NCBI GenBank assembly: GCA_963205165.1
Contig: CAUJJX010000019.1
Coordinates: 1 to 49,440 of the forward strand
Direction: 5' to 3'
DNA: 49,440 nt
Source of the DNA: Pseudomonadota bacterium
GTDB lineage: Bacteria; Pseudomonadota; Gammaproteobacteria; Burkholderiales; Ga0077523
The position numbers were made by a program, and so were the translations under genes. Each line of letters begins with the position of its first letter. The first letter of the stretch is position 1. Under the pieces are notes generated by a model. That model ran no database searches. It was given only the letters and a program-made list of their open reading frames with translations, and was not told where the DNA came from. Below, in pieces: positions 43,281-49,440 of this stretch.

Positions 43281-44534
43281 ATGAATCGTCGTCTCGTCAT
43301 GAAAGCCGCGGCAGCCGCCGTGGCCAGCGCCTGGATGTTCTCCGCCGGCGTCGCGTCCGCCGCGGACACGATCAAGATCGGCGTCCTCCATTCGCTGTCC
43401 GGCACGATGGCCATCAGTGAAACCGCGTTGAAGAACACGGCGCTGATGACCATCGACGAGATCAACGCGAAGGGCGGCGTCCTGGGCAAGAAGCTCGAAG
43501 CCGTGATCGTCGACCCGGCCTCGAACTGGCCGCTGTTCGCCGAGAAGGCCCGCCAGCTCATCACGCAGGACAAGGTCGCCGTCGTCTTCGGCTGCTGGAC
43601 CTCGGTGTCGCGGAAGTCGGTGCTGCCGGTCTTCGAGGAACTCAACAGCCTCCTGTTCTACCCGGTGCAGTACGAAGGCGAGGAACTCTCGCAGAACGTC
43701 TTCTACACGGGCGCCGCGCCCAACCAGCAGGCGATCCCGGCGGTCGAGTACCTGATGAGCAAGGACGGCGGCGGCGCGAAGCGCTTCGTGCTGCTCGGGA
43801 CCGACTACGTGTACCCGCGCACGACCAACAAGATCCTGCGCGCCTTCCTGAAGAGCAAGGGTGTGGCCGAGGCCGACATCATGGAGGACTACACGCCCTT
43901 CGGTCACAGCGACTACCAGACCATCATCGCGAAGATCAAGAAGTTCGCCGGCGAGGGCAAGAAGACGGCCGTCATCTCGACGATCAACGGTGACTCGAAC
44001 GTGCCCTTCTACAAGGAACTCGGCAACCAGGGCCTGAAGGCGACCGACGTGCCGGTCGTGGCCTTCTCGGTCGGTGAAGAGGAACTGCGTGGCGTCGACA
44101 CGAAGCCGCTCATCGGCCACCTCGCGGCGTGGAACTACTTCATGTCCGTGAAGAACGGCCAGAACGGCGCATTCATCAAGCAGTACAAGGCGTGGGCGAA
44201 GGCCAACAAGATCCCGAACCTCGACACGGTCGTGACGAACGATCCGATGGAAGCCACGTACGTCGGCATCCACATGTGGAAGCAGGCCGTCGAGAAGGCG
44301 AAGTCGACCGATGTCGACAAGGTCCGCGCCGCGATGGCCGGCCAGACCTTCAAGTCGCCGTCGGGCTTCACGCTGAAGATGGACGAGACCAACCACCACC
44401 TCCACAAGCCCGTGATGATCGGTGAAGTGCAGGGCGACGGTCAGTTCGATGTCGTATGGAAGACGAAGGGTCCGATCCGCGCGCAGCCGTGGAGCCCCTT
44501 CATCGCCGGCAACGAAAACAAGCAGAAGCTCTGA
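43281..44534 (+). CDS. urtA: Urea ABC transporter substrate-binding protein
   Basis: The periplasmic receptor that gives urea to the UrtBCDE transporter. It has 417 residues. The signal peptide MNRRLVMKAAAAAVASAWMF continues to ASA|AD. The mature protein has the family start DTIKIGVLHSLSGTMAISET, GKKLEAVIVDPASNWPLFAE, VFGCWTSVSRKSVLPVFEEL, LFYPVQYEGEELSQNVFYTG and GTDYVYPRTTNKILRAFL; the segment around the binding pocket is typical of urea and short-amide receptors. An ATG with AGGGAG upstream. It is first in the operon after a sigma-54 promoter. A large gap with hairpins separates it from urtB, as is usual for binding proteins made in excess. Confidence 0.95.
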   Translation: MNRRLVMKAAAAAVASAWMFSAGVASAADTIKIGVLHSLSGTMAISETALKNTALMTIDEINAKGGVLGKKLEAVIVDPASNWPLFAEKARQLITQDKVAVVFGCWTSVSRKSVLPVFEELNSLLFYPVQYEGEELSQNVFYTGAAPNQQAIPAVEYLMSKDGGGAKRFVLLGTDYVYPRTTNKILRAFLKSKGVAEADIMEDYTPFGHSDYQTIIAKIKKFAGEGKKTAVISTINGDSNVPFYKELGNQGLKATDVPVVAFSVGEEELRGVDTKPLIGHLAAWNYFMSVKNGQNGAFIKQYKAWAKANKIPNLDTVVTNDPMEATYVGIHMWKQAVEKAKSTDVDKVRAAMAGQTFKSPSGFTLKMDETNHHLHKPVMIGEVQGDGQFDVVWKTKGPIRAQPWSPFIAGNENKQKL

Positions 44535-44540
44535 GCGACA

Positions 44541-44637
44541 CCGGCGCGCAATGCGCCGGCCACGGGAGGCGCCCCCGGCGCCTCCCCGTTACAGAGTTCG
44601 AAGACGAGTCTCCGTGCGCCGGCAACGGCGTGCGGAG
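44541..44637 (+). other. Three consecutive hairpins between urtA and urtB
   Basis: Stem 1: CCGGCGC (44541-44547)/GCGCCGG (44553-44559). Stem 2: GGGAGGCGCC (44564-44573)/GGCGCCTCCC (44577-44586), ten perfect pairs. Stem 3: CTCCGTGCGCC (44610-44620)/GGCGTGCGGAG (44627-44637), eleven pairs with two G-T. None has a T-run. They lie between a gene for an abundant binding protein and the permease genes. Confidence 0.65.
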
Positions 44638-44655
44638 TCTTCACAGGAGGATCCC

Positions 44656-46287
44656 GTGCATACGAACCCGAGTCACCGGGCAGGATGGCGCTCGACCTGC
44701 ATCGCGCTGATGCTGGCGATCGTCGCAGTGCTTCCGGGTACCGCCAGCGCCGCGCTCGACGCCGCGCTCGTCGCGGGGCTCGCCTCGGAAGAGACGGCCG
44801 ACAAGCGCGAAGCCATCGATGCGATCGCCGCGTCCGGCGATCCGCAGGCGCTCGCGCTGCTCTCCGCGCTGAGCGACGGCCTGCTGCGTGTCACGCCGCA
44901 GAAGCAGTTCGTCATCAAGGCGCGCGGTGAACTCACCGACGCGATCACCGGCCAGCCGCTCGACGCGGAGCCCGACGACCTGGAGAAGGTCACGATCAAC
45001 AACCGCCTGCGTTCGCAGGTGGATTCCGCCGTCGCGGCGCTGCGCGTGCTGTCGCCCGATCCGAAGGTGCGGCTCGAGGCGGCGCGCGGCATCGAACCGT
45101 CCGAGGCGTTGCTGCCGACGCTCTCGAAGGCGCTCGCCGCCGAGACCGTGCCGGAGATCCGCGAAGTCCTGCGGCAGTCGGTCGCAGCCGCGCAGATCGC
45201 GAGCAGCGACGCGAAGCTGCGCCTCGCGGCGATCGGCGTGCTGGCCGAGAGCGGCGATGCGCGCGCCAAGACACTGCTGCAACCGCTCGTCGAGAAGCTC
45301 GACGGCGGTGCGTGGCGCGAGCCCGATGTCGGCGTGCGCGAGGCCGCCGCGACGGCGCTCGGCGCGATCGAACGCCGGCTCCTGTTCTACGACTTCGCCG
45401 GACGACTCTTCGCCGGCGTGAGCCTCGGCAGCATCCTGCTGCTCGCCGCGCTGGGTCTCGCGATCACGTACGGACTGCTCGGCGTCATCAACATGGCGCA
45501 CGGCGAGATGCTGATGATCGGCGCGTACGCGACGTACGCGACGCAGCAGGTGTTCCGTGCGCAGTTTCCCGCGGCCGAGGGCTGGTACCTCGTGTGCGCG
45601 CTGCCCGTGGCCTTCCTCGCCGCGGCGCTCGTCGGCATGGCGCTCGAACGCACCGTGATCCGCTGGCTCTACGGACGCCCGCTCGAGACGCTGCTCGCGA
45701 CGTGGGGCATCAGCCTCTTCCTGATCCAGCTCGTGCGCACGCTCTTCGGTGCGCAGAACGTCGAGGTGTCGAACCCCGCGTGGATGAGCGGCGGCATCGA
45801 GATCTCGAACCTCGTGCTGCCTTACAACCGCATCGTGATCATCGGGTTCTCGCTCGTCGTGCTGCTGCTCGTGTGGCTGATGCTGACGCGCACCCGCCTC
45901 GGACTCTTCGTGCGCAGCGTCACGCAGAACCGCCGGATGGCGTCGTGCGTCGGCGTGAACACGGGGCGCGTCGACCTGATGGCCTTCGGACTCGGGTCCG
46001 GCATCGGTGGCCTCGCCGGCTGCGCGCTCTCGCAGGTCGGCAACGTGGGCCCCGATCTCGGCCAGAGCTACATCATCGATTCGTTCATGGTCGTCGTGCT
46101 CGGCGGTGTCGGCCAGCTGATCGGCACCGTCTACGCGGCGCTCGGTCTCGGCGTCGCCGCGAAGTTCCTCGAGCCGTTCGTCGGCGCCGTGCCGACGAAG
46201 ATCCTGATCCTCGTGATCATCATCGCGTTCATCCAGAAGCGTCCTCAGGGCTTGTTCGCCTTGAAGGGCCGGTCGGTGGAAGCATGA
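44656..46287 (+). CDS. urtB: Urea ABC transporter permease UrtB
   Basis: An inner-membrane permease of 543 residues. It is longer than generic branched-chain-type permeases because it has an exported N-terminal region (residues 35-250) with helical, HEAT-like repeats (DPQALALLSALSDGLLRV, LRVLSPDPKVRLEAARGIEP), a known feature of UrtB. A signal sequence ends near TASA. The permease follows: LLLAALGLAITYGLLGVINM, AHGEMLMIGAYATYATQQ, LETLLATWGISLFLIQLVRT, and RSVTQNRRMASCVGVNTGRV, the coupling loop to the ATPase. The GTG at 44656 follows AGGAGG at a good distance, and is preferred over further upstream positions in the open frame. It is part of urtABCDE. Confidence 0.95.
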   Translation: MHTNPSHRAGWRSTCIALMLAIVAVLPGTASAALDAALVAGLASEETADKREAIDAIAASGDPQALALLSALSDGLLRVTPQKQFVIKARGELTDAITGQPLDAEPDDLEKVTINNRLRSQVDSAVAALRVLSPDPKVRLEAARGIEPSEALLPTLSKALAAETVPEIREVLRQSVAAAQIASSDAKLRLAAIGVLAESGDARAKTLLQPLVEKLDGGAWREPDVGVREAAATALGAIERRLLFYDFAGRLFAGVSLGSILLLAALGLAITYGLLGVINMAHGEMLMIGAYATYATQQVFRAQFPAAEGWYLVCALPVAFLAAALVGMALERTVIRWLYGRPLETLLATWGISLFLIQLVRTLFGAQNVEVSNPAWMSGGIEISNLVLPYNRIVIIGFSLVVLLLVWLMLTRTRLGLFVRSVTQNRRMASCVGVNTGRVDLMAFGLGSGIGGLAGCALSQVGNVGPDLGQSYIIDSFMVVVLGGVGQLIGTVYAALGLGVAAKFLEPFVGAVPTKILILVIIIAFIQKRPQGLFALKGRSVEA

Positions 46288-46399
46288 GCGACCTGGCGAG
46301 GGGCCCCGTGACAACGGGGATCGACAGTCACGCGATTGCTTCAGGGCGCCGACACGCAGCTCGTTGCATGACCATCCGTCATTCAGGAGGCGCCGGAGC

Positions 46400-47515
46400 A
46401 TGAGTGCACCGACATTCGCCATTCCCGGCCGCGAGCCGCTCTTCGGCGGCAGGGGCTGGACCGCGCTCGTCGCGTTCGTGCTCGCCGTCGTCGTGGTCGT
46501 GCCGGCGCTGTTCCTCGCGGTGCCCGAGTCCAGCCCGTTCCACCTGTCGGCGTACTTCGTCACGCTGATGGGCAAGATCATGTGCTACTGCGTCGTCGCG
46601 ATCGCGATGAACCTGATCTGGGGCTACACCGGCATCCTGAGTCTCGGCCACGGCGTGTTCTTCGCGCTCGGCGGCTACGCCTTCGGGATGTACCTGATGC
46701 GCATGATCGGGCACGAGGGCCAGTACCAGAGCGACCTGCCGGACTTCATGGTGTTCCTCGACTGGAAGTCCTACCCCTGGTACTGGTCGTTCACGGAGCA
46801 CTTCTGGTACAGCGCGCTGCTCGTCGTGCTCGTGCCGGGCCTGCTCGCCTTCGTGTTCGGGTACTTCGCGTTCCGCTCGCGGATCAAGGGCGTGTACTTC
46901 TCGATCATCACGCAGGCGCTGACCTTCGCGTTCATGCTGCTCTTCTTCCGCAACGACACGGGCTTCGGCGGCAACAACGGCTTCACGGACTTCAAGCAGG
47001 TGCTCGGCTGGCGCGTTTCGGATCCGGAGACGCGTGCCACGCTGTTCGCGCTGGCCGGCCTGTACCTCGCGGGCTGCCTGATCCTCACGCGGATGCTCGT
47101 GCGCTCGAAGTTCGGCCGCGTGCTCACCGCGATCCGCGATTCCGAGAGCCGGCTGATGTTCTCGGGCTACAACCCGCTGTGGTTCAAGCTGTCGATCTGG
47201 ACGCTCTCGGCCGTGCTCTGCGGCGTGGCGGGGGCGCTGTACGTGCCGCTCGTCGGGATCATCAACCCGGGCGAGATGTCGCCGGCCAACTCCATCGAGA
47301 TCGCGATCTGGGTCGCGGTCGGCGGACGCGGCACGCTGCTCGGCCCGATCATCGGTGCGGGTCTCGTGAACGGTGCAAAGAGCTTCTTCACGCAGTCGTT
47401 CCCGGAGTACTGGCTGTTCTTCCTGGGGGCGTTGTTCGTCGCCGTGACGCTGTTCCTGCCGCACGGCGTGGCGGGCTGGTTCGAGCGCCGGTTCGGCAAG
47501 GGAGCGAAGGCATGA
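46400..47515 (+). CDS. urtC: Urea ABC transporter permease UrtC
   Basis: Second permease subunit, 371 residues, with about eight to ten membrane helices. Typical segments are MCYCVVAIAMNLIWGYTGIL, SLGHGVFFALGGYAFGMYLM, RSRIKGVYFSIITQALTFAF, FGRVLTAIRDSESRLMFSGY (coupling loop) and EIAIWVAVGGRGTLLGPIIG. The ATG at 46400 is preceded by CAGGAGGCG; the gap to urtB is 112 bases. Its stop overlaps urtD by four bases (ATGA). Confidence 0.95.
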   Translation: MSAPTFAIPGREPLFGGRGWTALVAFVLAVVVVVPALFLAVPESSPFHLSAYFVTLMGKIMCYCVVAIAMNLIWGYTGILSLGHGVFFALGGYAFGMYLMRMIGHEGQYQSDLPDFMVFLDWKSYPWYWSFTEHFWYSALLVVLVPGLLAFVFGYFAFRSRIKGVYFSIITQALTFAFMLLFFRNDTGFGGNNGFTDFKQVLGWRVSDPETRATLFALAGLYLAGCLILTRMLVRSKFGRVLTAIRDSESRLMFSGYNPLWFKLSIWTLSAVLCGVAGALYVPLVGIINPGEMSPANSIEIAIWVAVGGRGTLLGPIIGAGLVNGAKSFFTQSFPEYWLFFLGALFVAVTLFLPHGVAGWFERRFGKGAKA

Positions 47516-48333
47516 CCACGACGACGAACGGCGATCTCCGGTCGGGCCAGACCTCCGGCCTCGGCCACATCATGCCGACGGGCGTGGACACGAGCCACGG
47601 GCCGATCCTGTATCTCGAGGACATCGGCGTGAGCTTCGACGGCTTCCGCGCGCTGAACAAGCTGACGCTCACGATCGAGACCGGCGAACTCCGCTGCATC
47701 ATCGGACCGAACGGCGCCGGCAAGACGACGATGATGGACGTCATCACCGGCAAGACGCGACCCGACGAAGGCACGGCGTACTTCGGCCAGACCATCGATC
47801 TCACGCGGCTCACCGAACCCGAGATCGCGCACGCCGGCATCGGCCGCAAGTTCCAGAAGCCGACGGTCTTCGAGAACCTCACGGTCGTCGAGAACCTCGA
47901 GCTGGCGATGAAGACCGACAAGCGCGTGCGGGCGAGCCTCCGCGCGAAGCTCTCCGGCGACGACCTCGCGCGCATCGGCGAGAACCTCGAGCTGATCCGC
48001 CTGGAATCCGAAGCAGGCCGCCTCGCGGGCGTGCTCTCGCACGGCCAGAAGCAGTGGCTCGAGATCGGGATGCTGCTCATGCAGGAGCCGAAGCTGCTGC
48101 TGCTCGACGAACCGGCGGCCGGCATGACCGACCACGAGACCGCGCGCACGGCGGAACTCTTCCTGAAGCTCGCCGGCAGCCACACGCTCGTCGTCGTCGA
48201 GCACGACATGGACTTCATCGCGGCGATCGCCAGCACCGTCACCGTGCTCCACGAGGGCTCGGTGCTCGCCGAGGGCACGCTCGACGAAGTGAAGGGCAAC
48301 GACCGCGTGATCGAGGTGTACCTTGGACGCTGA
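47512..48333 (+). CDS. urtD: Urea ABC transporter ATP-binding protein UrtD
   Basis: One of the two ATPase subunits, 273 residues. Walker A is IIGPNGAGKTTMMDVITG, the Q-loop region is GRKFQKPTVFENLTVVENL, the signature is VLSHGQKQWLEIGMLL (SHGQ rather than SGGQ, usual for UrtD), Walker B is LLLLDEPAAGMTDHET, and the switch His is VVVEHDMDFIAAI. A leader of about 30 residues precedes the ABC domain. Start overlaps urtC by four bases; urtE follows after 87 bases. Confidence 0.96.
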   Translation: MTTTTNGDLRSGQTSGLGHIMPTGVDTSHGPILYLEDIGVSFDGFRALNKLTLTIETGELRCIIGPNGAGKTTMMDVITGKTRPDEGTAYFGQTIDLTRLTEPEIAHAGIGRKFQKPTVFENLTVVENLELAMKTDKRVRASLRAKLSGDDLARIGENLELIRLESEAGRLAGVLSHGQKQWLEIGMLLMQEPKLLLLDEPAAGMTDHETARTAELFLKLAGSHTLVVVEHDMDFIAAIASTVTVLHEGSVLAEGTLDEVKGNDRVIEVYLGR

Positions 48334-48420
48334 TCGCGCGGTGTTCGCAATGCACGCGGCGCGTCGTCGCGCCGAACGGATGGACGCGGGCCGATCGGGC
48401 CGACACGAAGGCGACCGGCC

Positions 48421-49119
48421 ATGCTGAAGATCTCCCACCTGGACCACTACTACGGCAGCAGCCACACGCTGCGCGACGTGTCGTTCGACATCCCGACCGG
48501 CGGCGTCACGACGCTGCTCGGCCGCAACGGCGTCGGCAAGACGACGCTGCTGAAATGCCTGATGGGCGTCGAGAAGGTGCGCGGCGGCACGCTCACGCTC
48601 GACGACCGCGACATCACGAATCTTTCGCCCTTCGCGCGCGCACGCGCCGGTCTCGGCTACGTGCCGCAGGGCCGCGAGATCTTTCCGCGGCTCTCGGTGG
48701 AGGAGAACCTCCTGATGGGCCTGGCCGGCAAGCAGTCCGGCGGGCTGAAGGATCTCCCGCCGGAGATCTGGGAGATGTTCCCCGTGCTGAACGACATGCG
48801 GCATCGCCGCGGCGGCGACCTCTCGGGCGGGCAGCAGCAGCAGCTCGCGATCGGCCGCGCGCTGGCGATGCGTCCGCGCGTGCTGATCCTCGACGAGCCC
48901 ACCGAAGGCATCCAGCCGTCGATCATCAAGGACATCGAGCGCGCGATCCGCAAGCTCGCGCAGCGCGGCGACATGGCGATCCTGCTGGTGGAGCAGTACT
49001 ACGATTTCGCGCGCGACCTCGCCGATCGATACGTCGTGCTGAACCGCGGCGTCGTGGTGAAGAGCGGTCCGGGCGAGGAGATGGAACGCGAGAATGTGAG
49101 GGCGTTGCTGGCGGTGTGA
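48421..49119 (+). CDS. urtE: Urea ABC transporter ATP-binding protein UrtE
   Basis: Second ATPase subunit, 232 residues, the usual short length. HLDHYYGSSHTLRDVSFDIP starts the domain; Walker A is LLGRNGVGKTTLLKCLMG, the Q-loop region is GYVPQGREIFPRLSVEENLL, signature DLSGGQQQQLAIGRAL, Walker B VLILDEPTEGIQPSIIKDIE and the switch His region LLVEQYYDFARDLADRYVVL. It completes urtABCDE. After its stop comes a region full of repeats and then ureA on the same strand, so uptake and hydrolysis of urea are linked by position. Confidence 0.96.
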   Translation: MLKISHLDHYYGSSHTLRDVSFDIPTGGVTTLLGRNGVGKTTLLKCLMGVEKVRGGTLTLDDRDITNLSPFARARAGLGYVPQGREIFPRLSVEENLLMGLAGKQSGGLKDLPPEIWEMFPVLNDMRHRRGGDLSGGQQQQLAIGRALAMRPRVLILDEPTEGIQPSIIKDIERAIRKLAQRGDMAILLVEQYYDFARDLADRYVVLNRGVVVKSGPGEEMERENVRALLAV

Positions 49120-49126
49120 GGAAGGC

Positions 49127-49178
49127 AGGCAATAGGCGATAGGCGTCATCAGGTCTCAGGCGAAAGGCGTCAGGCGTC
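49127..49178. repeat. Second heptamer array, opposite orientation
   Basis: AGGCAAT, AGGCGAT, AGGCGTC, then ATC, AGGTCTC, AGGCGAA, AGGCGTC, AGGCGTC. AGGCGTC is the complement (rotated) of the CGCCTGA unit at 42044. This array is shorter and more degenerate and begins seven bases after the urtE stop. Confidence 0.8.
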
Positions 49179-49183
49179 GGGCG

Positions 49184-49224
49184 CCCTCTCCCCCGGCCCC
49201 TCTCCCGCGAGCGGGCGAGGGGAG
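49184..49224. repeat. Palindromic repeat of a second family (CCCTCTCCC type)
   Basis: CCCCTCTCCCGC (49197-49208) and GCGGGCGAGGGG (49211-49222) form a hairpin with one mismatch, preceded by CCCTCTCCCCCGG. Elements of this kind are scattered through many proteobacterial genomes. It lies between the heptamer array and the REP pair. Confidence 0.7.
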
Positions 49225-49225
49225 C

Positions 49226-49263
49226 GTAGGTCGGATTAGCGGCACAGCCGCGTAATCCGACGC
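49226..49263. repeat. REP-like palindromic repeat, copy 4
   Basis: GTAGGTCGGATTAGCGG...CCGCGTAATCCGACGCC, with arms identical to copy 1. Paired with inverted copy 5. Confidence 0.9.
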
Positions 49264-49283
49264 CGTCGCCCGCACCATCGTCC

Positions 49284-49319
49284 GCGTCGGATTACGCGCT
49301 GCGCGCTAATCCGACCTAC
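49284..49319. repeat. REP-like palindromic repeat, copy 5 (inverted)
   Basis: GCGTCGGATTACGCG...CGCTAATCCGACCTAC, the inverse of copy 4, 20 bases away. Same head-to-head layout as copies 2 and 3. It ends 44 bases before ureA. Confidence 0.9.
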
Positions 49320-49363
49320 CCTCCGTCGTCACGCGACACGGTGAATTTTCGAAAGGACGAACG

Positions 49364-49440
49364 ATGGATCTTTCCCCGAGAGACAAGGACAAGCTGCTGA
49401 TCTTCACCGCCGCGCTGCTCGCCGAACGGCGCCGCGCGCG
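49364..49440 (+). CDS. ureA: Urease gamma subunit (5' end only)
   Basis: The last 77 bases of the window encode [20 protein letters not shown] followed by ERRRAR, the highly conserved N-terminus of UreA, the small structural subunit of urease. GAAAGGAC precedes the ATG by seven bases. The rest of the gene, and presumably ureB, ureC and the nickel accessory genes, lie beyond the edge. It follows urtABCDE, giving a urea uptake and hydrolysis locus. No promoter is recognisable in the repeat-filled gap 49120-49363, so it may share the urt transcript. Confidence 0.93.
   Translation, partial: MDLSPRDKDKLLIFTAALLAERRRA

Overview
The window is about 49 kb of high-GC DNA (roughly two thirds G+C by eye) that looks like a betaproteobacterial chromosome of the Rhodocyclales/Burkholderiales type. 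The assignment rests on gene neighbourhoods and families seen together here: coaBC-dut divergent from radC-rpmB-rpmG, purM-purN-DUF3108 divergent from hda-HAD-pcnB-folK-deoxynucleoside kinase-panB-panC, a PhaM-like granule protein, a PEP-CTERM protein and a urea ABC transporter next to urease. The species cannot be named from sequence alone. No rRNA, tRNA, CRISPR array, phage or insertion sequence was seen.

Layout. 1-7.5 kb: the start of a DUF192 secreted protein (leftward), then a very large membrane hybrid sensor (seven PAS and two GAF domains, histidine kinase) followed by two receiver proteins, one fused to an RsbW-like ATPase and one to a SpoIIE-type phosphatase; together they look like a split phosphorelay/partner-switching module. 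7.5-11.1 kb: a PQQ alcohol dehydrogenase carrying the lanthanide-type Asp, its solute-binding-protein partner and a one-haem cytochrome c, in the order known from mxaFJG but without mxaI. 11.2-26.5 kb: housekeeping genes for dUTP hydrolysis, CoA, ribosomal proteins L28/L33, a fatty-acid desaturase, a MscS channel, an rRNA methyltransferase, purines, replication control, polyadenylation, folate and pantothenate.

26.6-33 kb: a lamin-tail PEP-CTERM protein, alanine dehydrogenase, and a three-gene sugar-acid set (FAH hydrolase, SDR dehydrogenase, UxaA-family dehydratase) resembling the non-phosphorylating L-fucose route. 33-43 kb: a short PhaM-like protein with an overlapping Arg-rich partner, SnoaL-like protein, prolyl iminopeptidase, TraB/GumN protein, malic enzyme MaeB, MOSC protein, Rnk, two small secreted proteins, a Nudix hydrolase, YbaK and DUF3301. 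43-49.4 kb: urtABCDE behind a good sigma-54 promoter, then ureA, cut by the window edge.

Non-coding structure is the less ordinary part: five copies of one palindromic repeat with arms GGTCGGATTA/TAATCCGACC, a 7-base tandem array of about 18 units that runs up to the start codon of the DUF3301 gene, a second array of the same heptamer beside ureA, several strong intrinsic terminators, a run of three hairpins between urtA and urtB, and a recurring TATAAT-plus-GC-rich-discriminator promoter pattern.
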